Assembly: GCA_034509755.1 (NCBI GenBank)
Contig: CM067539.1
Location: 55,934,513 to 55,998,512, forward strand
Direction: 5' to 3'
Source: Anisodus tanguticus
Taxonomy: Eukaryota; Streptophyta; Magnoliopsida; Solanales; Solanaceae
Length of the DNA stretch: 64,000 nucleotides
In this document: piece by piece, positions 33,928-45,544 of the stretch
Numbering within the stretch: the first letter of the stretch is position 1
How the letters are laid out: every line of letters begins with the position of its first letter
The notes under the pieces: generated by a model
Databases searched by the model: none
Seen by the model: only the letters and a program-made list of their open reading frames with translations
What the model was told of the DNA's origin: nothing
Program-made: the position numbers and the translations under genes

Positions 33928-34560
33928 TAAAATACGAGAAGTCAATAAATCATTGTGTATGATATCAAATGGCATTAAAGTGCTAGAGTATGAAGAATAA
34001 AATGACAACTTGACATGTTTCTCAAAAACACAAGATTCACAAACAGGAGCGCAAGAAAAATGTTTGCAATCAGAAAACTTATTTTTGATAAGGGAGCGTA
34101 AAATAGAGTCTCCCGGATGTCCCAATCTATTATGCCATAAAATAGATGAAACAACTGCAAAGGTTGATGGAGAGGAGGCTAGATGGACGATGGTGGTGGT
34201 GATAGGATAAAGGTCCCCGATGCTATCACATCTCATTATTCGCATCCATGTCTAAAGTGCTTCACAGAAAAACCAAAATGATCAAATACAAGAGATATAT
34301 TATTATCAGTTGTGAAATGACGCACATAGATCAAAATTTTTGATAAGTTTTGGGGCATGTAGGAAATATTTAAAGTTAATGGGGGATGTGGAGGGGAGAT
34401 GGATGATTTTCCATAACCTTGAATGGGAATGTCTTATCCACTACCAATAATAATATTACGGTTTAAATTGCTCATATTGAAATAAGATGCGAGAGTACCT
34501 TGAGATGTCGTCATATGAGATGTTACACTAATATCCATGTACCAATTTTCATCCAGAACG
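31258..34560 (-). pseudogene. copia-3 pol, unit 4 plus protease and integrase N-terminus
   Basis: The only copy in which pol is joined to its upstream part. From the right: protease block WYMDISVTSHM (about 34505-34540), in which the usual D-T-G is D-I-S, so the active site is lost. Then the integrase HHCC region, with LWHNRLGHPGDSILRSLIKN and CESCVFEKHVKLSFYSSYSS, and the core with QYYILFLDDYSNFLWTF and IKCFQCDNGREFDNKQFK, open over 194 codons (33661-34245). The linker follows, then RT (32115-32573 open, with SWHIHQLDVKNTLLHGELHE and YVDDIILTASS) and RNase H. Breaks are at the homopolymer site and in RNase H. Confidence 0.9.
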
Positions 34561-35594
34561 TTGAGAGACATCGTGTCCATTGCCTCCTAAATATCCGTTG
34601 GTGCGTAGGTTGATGAAGGAGAATCTTGTGCACTATATGCTTGTTGTGGACACACCCCAAGAATTCCGGGCTAGGGATGTCGAGCCAGATGTCAGGCCCA
34701 AGAGGACGTCAGATAGGGGCAAGGTGGAGCATCCCACTATTGCTGGCCCCACACTGCCCACGGTGGATACGCAGCCCACGACGGAGGTTGCTGCCAATGT
34801 GGGTGGCTGCTGGTCGGCAGTGGCGGTCCCCTTCCACCACTATTGATGTTGCCACCGCGGCTTTTGCTAAAAATTTTACCTTTGTTGTTATTCCAAAGAT
34901 GTTGACCTCATTTTGGATCGTTGGTGTGCTGTTGATGCAAACCGTAACCCGAGCCTGTTTCATCGGCAGGTGAGCCACCGGTGGTAAGGAGGGTTGTATC
35001 GGTGGTGCGAGCATTAGCCGCTGTCCGCTTGGCTTATTGGAGGATTGTAGCAACACCATCATAATTTTCATTCAAACCCGCAATTAGTTGCATGACCATC
35101 CTTGATTTGTAACCGATGCATCGACATTGGAGAGTTAGTCGGCAATCATTTTAAGTTCTTGACAATAGGCCGACACAGTTGGAAAATCGTCATGTTGAAT
35201 GTCCTTAAATTGATTTTCTAAATACAAGGCACGTTGGATCTTGTTGTCATGAAAAATCTCTCTAATCTCTCCCAAGTTTGTCGTGCAGTAACGTTTGTTT
35301 GGATAATTGTATGCAAGAGATTGTTCGAGATTGTGCCGTAGATCTATTGTAAAACAACTGCATCTAATCGTGACCAAAGTTCGTCATCAAAAACATCATG
35401 TTGCTCCATGTTTTTGTCGGTTGGCTTGGGTTTAGGAGGGATGATGTGATCGATGACTTTGTACACACGATAATGAATCTTAAACAATTCCGCCCAAGAA
35501 GAATACTGAACTTTTTCCATCTCAAGAGTTATGAGAATGAAATTCTTGATGTTGTTAATGGCAAGAGCAGGATGGAATTAGTTTGTTCAGCCAT
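34561..35594 (-). pseudogene. copia-3 gag
   Basis: Gag of copia-3 in decayed form. A start ATG at 35592-35594 (minus) opens MAEQTN. In another frame the conserved text NNIKNFILITLEMEKVQYSS, WAELFKIH and DDELWSRLDAVVLQWI follows, the N-terminus of plant copia gag. 35135-35377 carries the ENQFKDIQHDDFPTVSAYCQ and ELKMIAD helices of the UBN2-type domain. A Ser/Pro/His-rich C-terminal tail lies at 34600-34800. At least four frame changes. The leader (35595-35711) is pyrimidine-rich on the minus strand. Confidence 0.8.
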
Positions 35595-35711
35595 TGAAGA
35601 GGGGGAGAAAAGGGTTTGCGAGAAGAAGAAGAGAGAGGAAGGTGGCGGCGACAGAGGAAACCGATGGCTGAGGGTTTAGGTTTAGGTTTTTTCTAACACC
35701 ATAAAGGAATA

Positions 35712-35904
35712 TGTTCTGTGCATTTCCATTCATTATTGTGTATAATATATAGTAATACATGTTTATTGACAAAGCTACAAGTTAGGGTACAAACTAGGTA
35801 ACTAATATGACTAATTATAATTAGAAGATTAACTAACCAATTATAAAAGATATACAATGATATGAAAATATTCTCTGAGTATCCATAATATTTGTTGTCA
35901 TACA
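35712..35904 (-). repeat. copia-3 5' LTR
   Basis: 193 bp on the minus strand, alignable to the 3' LTRs in the array over most of its length, from a TGTATGACAACAAATATTAT-like start (at the right end) to GCACAGAACA. It differs noticeably from the 3' LTR of unit 4, including AGTATCCATAATATTTG where the 3' LTR has CAAATATTTTATC. The insertion is therefore old. A TGGTGTTAGAAAA primer-site-like sequence follows (minus, about 35689-35701), a decayed form of TGGTATCAGAGC. No clear target-site duplication. Confidence 0.75.
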
Positions 35905-36407
35905 CTTAATTTGAATTCTAACAACCACGCATATATAGTAGTAGTATTTGATTGATTTAATTGGTTTTAATTAACCTCAACAAGCTTTATAGGTAATTGT
36001 TCCTTCGTATAACGCATTTTTGTAACTAGCTGTATTCAATAGAGTGGATTAATCAAAACCAAACAGAATCAGAACAAGAAATTTATCAAAGTTGAGAATT
36101 AAACCTAACTAACTAGCTAGCTAATTCTAATCCTATCGATCCTATACACCAAAGTGGCGGTCCTTTTTCTAACGTAAGGAAAAAAGTGAAAAAGAAAAGA
36201 ATGGACATTTAGCTGACGCTAGTTGAGATAGTGAGACCAAAGATTTGGATTCCGTAAATTTTAAGGAGAAGCGAAGCCATAATTTTTAGTTTATGAATTT
36301 TGGATTATAATTTTTTTGTTTACTGGATTTTTGATAAATTATTATTATTTATTAAATGATTTTTAACATAAATATAAAAATTTGAGTCAAAGTTACTTAT
36401 TCCAAAC
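35905..36407. other. Intergenic DNA, no recognised feature
   Basis: AT-rich text between copia-3 and the hAT element. The last eight bases, TTCCAAAC, are the left target-site duplication of the hAT element. Confidence 0.5.
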
Positions 36408-36738
36408 TAAGGCTGGCTAGTGGGCCGGGTCGGTCCGGTCCCGCCCCGAATCCGACCTTTGTAAAAAAAAATCGGTATCGAGACTCTAACCGGGACGGGA
36501 CATGGTCTCGTCCCGACCCGGCACGGCCCGCCCCAGGCCCACCAGTCCCGACCAGATCCCGCCCCAAATCTCCCCCCCCCCCCCCTTTGAAAAAATAACC
36601 GTTACACCAACTGCCATTTTACATTTTGGCAGTTGTGCAAAGGTCATTTTTTGCCTCCCCCCTCCCCCAACCCCTCCTACCCCCTTAATATTTATTTTTA
36701 ACTCATAAGCTATTATATTTACATTTTAATCCAATTTT

Positions 36739-36845
36739 TCAATTATAAATAACTCATTTTCTCTTCATCTTTCTCACAAATCTTCCTACAATCTCTCTAA
36801 TCTCTCAATCTATCTCTCTACAAGTCTACATTGTTTACTAAATAT
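36739..36845 (+). promoter_or_regulatory. Possible transposase promoter and leader
   Basis: A TATAAATA-like box at about 36745-36752 is followed by a strongly pyrimidine-rich leader with CTCTCTAATCTCTC repeats. The position, upstream of the transposase and inside the left end, fits the transposase promoter. No direct evidence of transcription. Confidence 0.4.
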
Positions 36846-37089
36846 TCAATTTTATTTACTCATTTGGGAATTGGGAGTGAAGTTGGCAACTAGCTTGAGG
36901 ATCTTCCATCGAGCAAAGTTTCAATTTTCAACCTCTCGATTACACGTCGACGTTACGTCGGCGTTTGGTACATTTGTTCCTTCATTAAATTATTATTGTA
37001 TGTTTATTTTATTTAGCGCACTTAATTTCATTTATTTTAATTATTTATTAGTATAATTATAAATTTATAATGGAAGGATTTAAACGTAT

Positions 37090-39300
37090 GCTTATGGGTA
37101 GGGTCATGCTTCTTCTAGTAGGGGCAACAAGGGCAAGGGTCCTATTTCTAGACAGAATCTTATTCCTACACATGATGATTTTGTTGATACTGAACATTTT
37201 CCTACAATACCATTAGATTTAGACGAGAGCTATTTTCTGGAACTCAAGAAGATATTAATTTAGATGATGATCTAGATGATACACCCACTAATGTTGATGA
37301 CAACACACCCACTAGTGCACCTTCAACTGAAATGCCTCATATTCCCCCTAGTATGAGACGAGATCCAACAAAATGACCATTAAAATCAGATGCATGGATA
37401 TTTTTTGATAGGGACGTAGAGAATCAAGTAGCTAGATGTAAAATTTGTAAAGATGTTTTAAAATTTAAAACTGGAAAAGGTCACTGTGTGACGGGGGGTT
37501 TAATGAGACACGTAGTAAGGGCTCATCCAGCTAGGTATGCCCAATATGAGGCTTCAAAACCGGATGCGCAAACGCCCGCTCCATCGGGACAAGGTTCACA
37601 TACTGATACTATCCCGGACCAAGTACAACGTCAAATTAACCCTATGACGGGGGGAATTGTAGGCCCTAAATACAATAAACATAGAGATAGGGAAGAAATA
37701 GCAAAATTAGTTGCTGTGGAGCGTTTGCCTTTTTCATTTCCTTCATCTCCCGGTTTTATTCATTACATTAGAGATTTGTATAATCCTGCTTTTAACGATT
37801 TTCCTAGATCAACTGTTAAGAGAGATGTATTTAAATTTGCATATGAATATCAATAATATTTACGTTATTCATTATATCATTTTCATGGCAAAGTGGCTAT
37901 CACTTCTGATATAGGCCGTAGTACTAACGGCCATGATTATTTAACGGTAACTTGTCATTGGATAGATTATAAATGGTCTATGCAAAAACGTATCTTAGCG
38001 TATAGATATATAGATGATAGGCATACTGGTACTTTTATTGCAGATTTTTTTTTTCAAGTGTGCGATTATTACGGAATAACTGATAACATTATGACTATTA
38101 CATTAGATAACGCTTCTTCTAACAATTACGCTATTACAATTTTAAAAAATAGTTTAACTCCATATTTTTCAGATCATTTTCATATAAAATGTGTGTCATA
38201 TATATAACTTAATTGTAAAGGATGGTCTATCACTTTTTGAAGACATTCTTAGTAAAATACAATTTTCTATAAACTTTATTTTTAAAAACAATAGAATACA
38301 GAGAAGAAAAGAATATAAAAAAACTTGTCACGATTGCCAACTACCTTATAGAAAAATTCCAGAAGAAGTACCCACTAGGTGAAATTCTTTATACGAGCAA
38401 CTACTTGTTGCTTATGACTACAGAAAATCTATAACTTTATTTTTCAACTCTCATAATCAAAATCCAGCTGATATGGTTGTAGATAGCGATTGGGTAAAAA
38501 ATTTCGAACTTATTGTATTTTTAGAGAAATTTTTTCAAGCAACAAAAGAATTTTCCGGTATTTATTATCCTACTATTTCAACTATGTTGTTGTATATAGC
38601 TCTAATATTTTTATTACTTAGTGAATATATGGAAAAACCAGCTTAAATGACAGCTATTAAAAATGTTTATCAAAATAAAAAAATATTTTATTCCTATTCC
38701 CACTATTTATATTATTGGTGATGTATTAAATCCGACTATTAAAATAGACGGTACTAAATCACTTATTAAAACTATTCACGATTGTATACAAGTACTACAA
38801 CCTCCAAGTCCCAAAAATCCAAATCACCCACCACCTATTAAACAAACTAAAGAAGAAGTGTTGTCTAGCATAGAAGACCAATGCAAAAATGTATATAGGT
38901 TTTACCAACAAGAAAGTGCTAGTAACCTACCGGCTTCCATACCATCTTCTTCATCTTCAACACAACCTCACAAAAGACATGTTGTTTCTGCGGCTAGTAT
39001 TGAAAGCCTCATAAATAGAATGTGCGGCCGTATCGCAACTAACCAAATTAGCGAGTTTGATATTTTTGTTTTGCAGGGTTATGTACCATACCAAGCAGTT
39101 CTCAATGAAGAAGGACGTGAAGACTTGCTGAAATACTGGAGGGGGAATGAGAAGACCTTTTCGACACTTTCAATGATGGCCTGAGATGTTTTGAACATTC
39201 AAGCGTCATCAACTGCGTCGAAAGCACTTTTTCTTGCGGCCAGATATCAAATAGGAGACCACATACACTCATTAGCCGGAGACAGCTTGAAATTGTAGGA
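37090..39300 (+). pseudogene. hAT transposase (BED zinc finger, RNase H-like core, dimerisation domain)
   Basis: Cut-and-paste transposase in decayed form. The N-terminal BED finger is in the frame containing WIFFDRDVENQVARCKICKD (Cys pair at 37437-37448) and GLMRHVVRAH. Then come LPFSFPSSPGFIHYIRDLYN and KVAITSDIGRSTNGHDYLTV (start of the RNase H-like core), and MTITLDNASSNNYAI, with a core Asp. At the C-terminus YVPYQAVLNEEGREDLLKYW, NEKTFSTLSMMA and ASSTASKALFLAARYQ form the dimerisation domain. Lesions seen: TGA at 37374-37376 and TAA at 37854-37856 in an otherwise continuous frame, a frameshift near 38195, more in 38380-38780, and a TGA at 39182-39184. Confidence 0.9.
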
Positions 39301-39937
39301 TTATTCCAGAGATTGGATACGAGCGGAGCGGAGAAGGTGCAGTCAACCGGAGATCAACGAAGAAGAAGACGAAAACTACAACGAAATCTTATCCGAAGGT
39401 GGTGGAAGCGACGTGGATCAATTTGACCAACAATTACCAATTCCAACCGAAGAACCACAGGAAATTATCAAGAAACTAGAACAAGTTTTTTTCATAATGT
39501 AATTTTTTTAATTGCAATTTTACTATGTAATTTGCAACTTTTGAACAACACCACAAAGTTGCAATTTTGACAATTGTATTTGTATTACAAAAAAATCATG
39601 TCTATTAAATAATATAAGAGGCACAAAAATAGCCTTGGGATGTTTTTATTATACTATCTTGTCTTGTTTAATTATTGAGTTTTTATACATATGTTATTAA
39701 AAAAAAAAAAAAAACGCCCGGATCCCTATCCCTCCCCCGACCCGATCCCGCCCCGACCCGATTCCGACGGGCTCGGGATCGGTACGGGACTTCGGCAAAT
39801 CCCGCCAAACCCGATCCCGCCTGACCCACCAGCCCCGATCCCGCCCCCTTCACCCGTCCCGCCTCCTTCACCCGTCCCGCCCCAACCCTACCAAACCTGG
39901 CCCGCTAGTCCCGATCCCGGCCCACTGGCCAGCTCTA

Positions 39938-40403
39938 TTCCAACCCCATAACAATCATTGTGGCTCCTCCCTTGACTATAAGGAAGGAGCTTTGCCTTTG
40001 GCACAAGCCTAGGATCGGTGGAGGAATTAGAAATTTATTCAAGGAGATTAAGAAAAACTAGAAAATCACAATTAAAATTTTAATGTATAACGCAAAATAA
40101 TTTTTAGACCATCTTTACCACAATACTAAAAAATAATGTGTATACTATTAAGAGGATTTAACAATTTATATATAAGCAAATAAATATATTAATTTGTCCT
40201 ATTTTCACGATATAACTTTTTTAGCGAAGGGCATTCAATTGAACCTTCTTGTGTTCACCTAGCTCCCCCACTGCGCGGCATAGTCCAATATGTCACAGTC
40301 CAAAAAGATTAGTATATTTCAACTTGTTAAGGGCATATTATTGGTGAACTTTGTGGGTATATATAGTTGCTTATATAAAGCGGCAGAAGCTTTTAATAAA
40401 TTT
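39938..40403. other. Intergenic DNA, no recognised feature
   Basis: Non-coding text between the hAT element and the LINE fragment. Nothing specific is seen. Confidence 0.5.
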
Positions 40404-41434
40404 GTTTAGAGTCTAAAGGTTTTAGGTTAAGCATGACTAAAATGAAGTATCTAAAGTGCAAGTTTAGTGACGTAGCGCATGAGACGGAGGTAGAAGTGAA
40501 GATGGAACAAGTGATACCCAAGAGAGGAAGCTTCAAGTATCTTGGGTCTGTAATTCAGGTAGACGGAGAAATTAATGATGATGTCACACATCGCATTGGA
40601 GTGGGATGACTAAAATGGAAGCTTTCTCCCGGAGTATTGTGCGATAAGAATGTGTCATCAAGGCTTACATGTACGTAAGTTCTACAGAGTGGTGGTTAGA
40701 CCAGCAATGTTGTATGAGGCAGAGTATTGGCCAGTCAAGAATGTCCATGTTCAGAAGATGAAGGTAGCGGAGATGAGGATGCTCAGTCAGCTCAGATGGA
40801 TGTGTGGGCATACTCGGATAGATGTGATTAAGAACGAAGTTATACGAGATAAGGTGGGAGTGCCATCAATGTCAGACAAGATGAGGGAAACGAGACTGAG
40901 GTGGTTCGGGCATGTGAACAAGAGGTGCGAGGATGCGCCAGTAAGGAGGTATGAGAGATTGGTTGTAGCAGGAGTTAGGAGAGGTACAGTAGGCCGAAGT
41001 AGAACTGGGGAAGGTGATTAGACTGGACATGGCGCAACTTCAGCCGACTGAGGAAATGACATTAGATAGAAATATTTGGAGTCGAGGATTAGGGTAGAAG
41101 GTTATTAGGTATCTTAGTGTTTCCTTCTGTGTGGGGAGGGAGGGGGTGAGTCTCCTCCTCTCCTCTTTTCCTTCTAGTAGTAGTATTCAATTATCGCGTA
41201 GTTTTTTATGCCTAAATATGTACTACTGTTTGTTGTCACATTTATTTTGTATCTTGCTATTTTACTGCCTCTTCTCTTATATTCCTGCGGCAAGTTTTCT
41301 TATGAGCCGAGGGTCTACCGAAAATAGTCTCTCAACCTCACAAAGGAAAGATAATGTCTACATTCAACCTACCCTCTCCAGACTTCACTTCTGGAATCAC
41401 ACTGGGTTTGTTGTTGTTGGTGTTATTGTTTAGC
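40404..41434 (+). mobile_element. RTE-clade LINE, 5'-truncated
   Basis: A 5'-truncated non-LTR retrotransposon, with the end of its ORF at 40407-41095 and a 3' UTR to 41434. The 3' UTR contains GAGCCGAGGGTCTACCG and ACCCTCTCCAGACTTCAC and ends in a TTG-repeat tail (TTTGTTGTTGTTGGTG, about 41405-41420). To my knowledge this tail is typical of solanaceous RTE LINEs and is shared with SINEs that use their machinery. No target-site duplication was found. Confidence 0.9.
40407..41095 (+). pseudogene. RTE LINE reverse transcriptase C-terminus
   Basis: The C-terminal part of a LINE reverse transcriptase. Visible blocks are VIPKRGSFKYLGSVIQVDGE, INDDVTHRIGVG, VLCDKNVSSRL, FYRVVVRPAMLYEAEYWPVK, KVAEMRMLSQLRWMCGHTR and MRETRLRWFGHVNKRCEDAP. 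They are the conserved tail of plant RTE-type ORFs. The frame has an in-frame TGA at about 40607-40609 and a shift near 40665-40680; the open part is 40650-41021. Past 41021 the tail of the ORF continues in broken form (TGHGATSAD, ESRIRVEG). The catalytic RT core and the endonuclease are missing because of 5' truncation. Confidence 0.9.
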
Positions 41435-41598
41435 GTTTAATAAATTTCGAGTTATATAATCTTGTGATGTATGAAGTTCATATATAACAAAAATCGTTGA
41501 AGAGAAAATTTAATTTTTGTACACCGTTAATATATAAAAAAGTTACACAATCACACTACTTTGAAGTTAACCGTCTGTATGCATAAGCTGGTTAGATC
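41435..41598. other. Short intergenic segment
   Basis: No recognised features. Ends at the left target-site duplication of the SINE. Confidence 0.5.
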
Positions 41599-41611
41599 AA
41601 TAAATAGGCAA

Positions 41612-41910
41612 TTCCTCCGGGGCATAGTCCAGTGGCAAAGCCTGGGTGCTATAAGGCGCTCTGGCATGGGACAGCGTGGGTTCGATTCCCCGCAAGCACG
41701 AAGAAACTCTGCATGTTGGGGAATTTGACCTTGTCTCATTGATCAGTTGTACGCTCCCAGAAAAACTGGTCACCGGAGCACATCCCGCGATTTACCTGGT
41801 AATAGTGTTGAAGGACCGGTGCTATTACCTCCAGGACGTCTGGGTAATACCAGTGAAGTAGTCAGGCGTAAGCCTGGAAACCTGGATTATCAAAAAAAAT
41901 AATAATAATA
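41612..41910 (+). mobile_element. tRNA-derived SINE with intact target-site duplication
   Basis: A plus-strand SINE of about 280 bp plus an A-rich tail (CAAAAAAAATAATAATAATA, 41891-41910). The tRNA-like head has an A-box-like CATAGTCCAGTGGCAAAGC (about 41623-41641) and a B box GGTTCGATTCC (about 41669-41679). It is flanked by a perfect 13-bp duplication, AATAAATAGGCAA, at 41599-41611 and 41911-41923. The body is unrelated to the SINE at 3201-3363, so the two are different families. It encodes no protein. Confidence 0.93.
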
Positions 41911-42699
41911 AATAAATAGGCAAGTAACCTGTAACAACAGATTAAACTACATTTCGAAAAAAAAATATTTGTATATATGTTAAATCCTTAGGGAAAAAAT
42001 AAAAAGATTTTTCAAGAATTATAGGGACTTCTCTTGGGGTGGGGTTGGGGGTGTAAGAGTATAGGTTCGTGCATAATTAAAAGTTTTGAGTTCAAATTGT
42101 GATGATAGAAAAATACATAGTAGACTCTGCTTTTCCTTTTAATGAGTCCTACGCTAGGTTAGTACGTACTGTGTACAAATCCAAAAAAAGAAAAGAAAAG
42201 AAGGTTCATCCATTTTCTAGGCTTGCGTGCCAGTGGGGTATCACAGGCCAAGACATAGAGTTGGAAAGTTGTCCAATAAAAGCTGGAGCAGATACAAATG
42301 ACACTTGACAGAACCTTATTCTCACTTTCCATAACCTTTGGTCTCTTTTTTTCACTACATTTTGGTTTATGATACTATTAAAATTTAAATATTAGCAAGT
42401 TATAATAAATTTTGTGGTTAAATAATAAAATTTATTGATAATTTTATTTAGTAATGAATTATCAAAAAATTATGTCAGCTACGAGGAATTTAGCAATGAA
42501 ATTTATAGCTAATTTCAATTTAAATACATTTAAAGTAAGTTGATTTTTGTCAGATAAAATGGAAGGAAAGTAAGTAGAACCCCATCGTACCCACATAATA
42601 TTTCTATTTTTCTGTATTTCGTCTCCTAATTCAATAAAAGAAGTTAAAAATAATATCTATTAAAATGTCTTTTTGATTTAAAAATATCTCATTGACTAC
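41911..42699. other. Intergenic DNA, no recognised feature
   Basis: AT-rich text with no coding or transposon motif that I can recognise. A G-rich stretch (GGGGTGGGGTTGGGGGTG) at about 42037-42054 stands out but has no visible role. Confidence 0.45.
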
Positions 42700-43621
42700 G
42701 AGTAATACTCAGGGGAGAATTTGGTGGATTTTGAGAAAAAAATTCGGATGGGGATGGATTGGACTGGACAGCAGGCAGTGGGCCTGCTGGCCCAACACTC
42801 GAACCTGGACCGTGAACTGGAACAGAATCAGGGGCAGAATTGGGCTGGACAATTGGCCCAGTTGCTGGACCTGGAACGTGATGGGCTGAGGGTGTTGGCG
42901 GGCCAGCAGGAAGTGGGCCTGCTGGCATTCCGAGGGTACTGGATTGGCCCAATAAGTGGTGCATAATGTACGGTGAGACTTCGTCATCTAAAAAATTATA
43001 CGAACCAGGCACGGGACTACTCACTTTAGCAAACGGAAATTTGGTTTCATAAAAAATAACATGACGACTAATGATGATTTTATTGGACGACAAATCAAAA
43101 TATTTGTAACCACGATGATTAGATAGATAACCCAAAAACACATAAGCGGTAGAACGAGCTTGAAGTTTGTTAATTGTAGTTGACGGAAATAGGGGATAAC
43201 ATAAACATCCAAAGACCCTAAGATGTGAATATGAAGGAGTCTTATTATAGAGGATTTTAAGAGGGGATGAATATGCCAATCCTTTGGTGGAAAATATGTT
43301 AAGAAGATAAGTAGCTATTTGTAGAGCATGATGCCAAAAAGAAGGGGGTACGGAAGCATGGAACAATAAAGTACGAATAATATTATTAATGGTACGAATT
43401 TTTCGTTCGGCTTTCCCATTTTGTGAGGACGTATGAGGACAAGAGAAACGAAAAATTATTCCATTGGCATCACAAAATTCCCGAAACAACCCATTATCGT
43501 ATTCTTTGCCATTATTACATTGAATATTTTTTATTTTCCGTTCGAATTGGGTACGGATGAATGCTCTAAGTTTTAAGAATGAGGAAAAAACTTGAGATTT
43601 TTTTCTAAAGAAAAGGTCCAT
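42700..43621 (-). pseudogene. copia-4 integrase core and C-terminal domain
   Basis: 310-codon open stretch. It shows IKNIQCNNGKEYDNGLFREF (second acidic block), IIFRFSCPHTSSQNGKAERK and IRTINNIIRTLLF (with the catalytic Glu of the E-R-K block), PPSFWHHALQIATYLLNIFS, LKILYNKTPSYSHLRVFGCL, and GYLSNHRGYKYFDLSSNKII of the copia C-terminal domain. The rest is a Pro/Gly/Ser-rich linker of about 90 residues that normally leads into RT, but here the element stops. The first acidic block is in the neighbouring frame (43573-44127). Apart from that one frameshift this is the best-kept integrase of the window. Confidence 0.92.
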
Positions 43622-44340
43622 AAAAAATTAGAATAATCATCCAAAAATAGAACATAATAACGATGGCCCACAGACCTGAGAACAGGAGAAGTCCATAAAT
43701 CGCTATGAATAATATCAAAAGACATCAAAGTACGAGAAGTAGATGCTATAAATGGTAATCTAACATATTTTTCTAAAGGACAAGAATGACAAATTGGAGT
43801 ACTACACGTACCCTTACACGAAATAAAATTGTTTTTATGCAAGGAATAAACAATGGACGACCCAAGGTGACCCAAACGTGCATGCCACAAGGAAGGAGCT
43901 ACATCTGCGAATGTCGATGGCATGGCTTGACTCGAGAAACTAGAGGTGGTCGTGATTGGATAAAGATCTCCTCTACTATTGTATCTCATCAGAAGTATCC
44001 CCGTTTTGAAATCCTTCACAGAAAACTCAAATGGATCAAAATTGACAGAAACGCAATTATTAGTGGTGAATTTATGGACAAGCACCAAATTTTTAATTAA
44101 GTTAGGGGCATGAAGGGTATCTTTCAAAACAAGAGGTGGATGAGGGGAGACAAAGTTCTATGACCGGAACCACGAATTGAAAATGAGTCGCCATTACCAA
44201 CAATAATGCCACGATTTTTGCTCAAATTGAAATAAGATGAAAGAGTACCTTGGTCGGACGTCATGTGAGAACTGCGAAGTGGCGCCGGTGTCCATGTACT
44301 AATTCGCGTCCGGAGGATTTAATCCAAGGGTATGCATAGC
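43573..44340 (-). pseudogene. copia-4 protease and integrase N-terminus
   Basis: The open piece 43573-44127 reads LIKNLVLVHKFTTNNCVSVN then FDPFEFSVKDFKTG (post-protease region), LWHARLGHLGSSIVYSLHKN with CHSCPLEKYVRLPF (HHCC zinc domain), and MSFDIIHSDLWTSPV, HRYYVLFLDDYSNFLWTF (first catalytic Asp block). Further right, at about 44270-44305, protease reads YMDTGATS, with the triad intact, but the preceding Trp codon is TAG, and the frame shifts shortly after. A frameshift near 43575-43620 separates this piece from the rest of integrase. Confidence 0.88.
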
Positions 44341-44344
44341 GGCC

Positions 44345-45420
44345 TCAATATCTATGGGTGTCGGAATCAGATTTTGGCCTACAACATTGAAAGCCTGCTA
44401 GGGCCGAGGCCCAAGCACATTGGATTGTGGACCCGATCCAAAATGATGTTGGGTGTTGCTGAAGGAACCCGAGACAGTGGGCCTGTAAGTGGGCTAGACT
44501 GGAGCCCAATTCCCTTGGAAATAATTTGGTGGGCGGTAGGCGGGACTGGGCCACTGGCCGCTGGTCCAGGCCCACTTCCAAGAGGGCCATGGCTGAGACC
44601 AGGCGGACTGGGGCCCGGTACCAGTATCCGAGGCCCATTGCCGGTGTTGTTACTGTTCCAGTCGCCGCCATTGTTGCCATTATTTTACGGTTTTGGCCCT
44701 TCTTGCTGCCACCGTTGTTGCAGTTTTGGCCCGAATTGTCAACAAAATCGTGAGAGTTATCGAATGAAGTCATCATCGCCACGGAACTTGCGTCGGTAGC
44801 TGCCTTTGTTGCCAAACCGGCTTCTTCCAATGTGAGCATCGGACGAGCTTGATAAAAAGAGGGAAGTGGATTACTTTGTCGGAGTAGAGTCACAACTCCA
44901 TTATAGGCCTCAGATAGGCCTGTAACCATTTGTAGGACATGATGATTATTGGTAACAGGCGCTCCAACGTTACGGAGTTGATTCGCCAATTCCTTGAGTC
45001 ATTTACAATAAGCTTAAACATTCGGAAAATCTTCCATGCTAACTTGTGAAATTCTTGCTCAAGAGTGACAACTCGGGAATGTTGGTTATCTTGGAATATA
45101 TCATGCAATCTATTCCAGGTAGCCATAGCTGTAGTGTATGGTTCAATGATCGTCTGTAAAAGGTTGGTAGAAATAGTGGAGTAAATCTACTGAAGGACGG
45201 TAGCATCAAGAGTGATCCACAACTAAGGATCCTCTTTTTGGTGTAGGGACATCAGGAGGAATTATGTGACGGAGGACTTGATGTGATATTGCGTGAATTT
45301 TGAATAATTCTTCCTACGTCGCATATTGGACGTTTTCCATCTCAAGAACAATAGGGATGTGGTTATTGATGTTGGAAACAGTAAGGCCATGATGAAACAT
45401 GTTCTTTGACGTATACATAA
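44345..45420 (-). pseudogene. copia-4 gag
   Basis: Gag of copia-4. The N-terminal text VSNINNHIPIVLEMENVQYA with EELFKIHAISHQVLRHIIPP is readable near 45250-45400, with a TAG in place of a Trp codon. 44890-45126 gives MATWNRLHDIFQDNQHSRVV and TLEQEFHKL of the gag domain. 44345-44989 is open and covers QLRNVGAPVTNNHHVLQMVT, GLSEAYNGVVTLLRQSNPLP and PMLTLEEAG, followed by a Gly/Asn/Gln-rich tail without a clear zinc knuckle. Several frameshifts. The plus-strand frames over the tail (44332-44799, 44526-44753) are antisense shadows. Confidence 0.82.
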
Positions 45421-45544
45421 CGAACGAACAATAGGTGAAGGAGGGATTTAGAAGAAAATTTTGGGAAGAGAAGAGGAACGGGCACGGAATCCGAGAAGTG
45501 TCACACAGACCGATGCAGTGGAAGAGAGAAAAAATCGGTATTAG

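Larger units (their letters stand above)
36408..39937 (+). mobile_element. hAT-superfamily DNA transposon
   Basis: A 3.53-kb element. The left end begins TAAGGCTGGCTAGTGGGCCGGG-like text and the right end, in reverse complement, begins TAGAGCTGGCCAGTGGGCC, so the terminal inverted repeats match over about 20 bp with few differences. The flanks are TTCCAAAC (36400-36407) and TTCCAACC (39938-39945), an 8-bp duplication with one mismatch, as expected for hAT. Subterminal regions are dense in CCCG/CGGG motifs (36420-36545 and 39715-39925), likely transposase-binding arrays. One transposase gene lies inside on the plus strand. Confidence 0.93.

Noticed and set aside
41619..41695. tRNA gene-like A and B boxes
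   Set aside because: No cloverleaf with paired acceptor ends can be drawn, and an A-rich tail and target-site duplication surround it. It is the head of a SINE.
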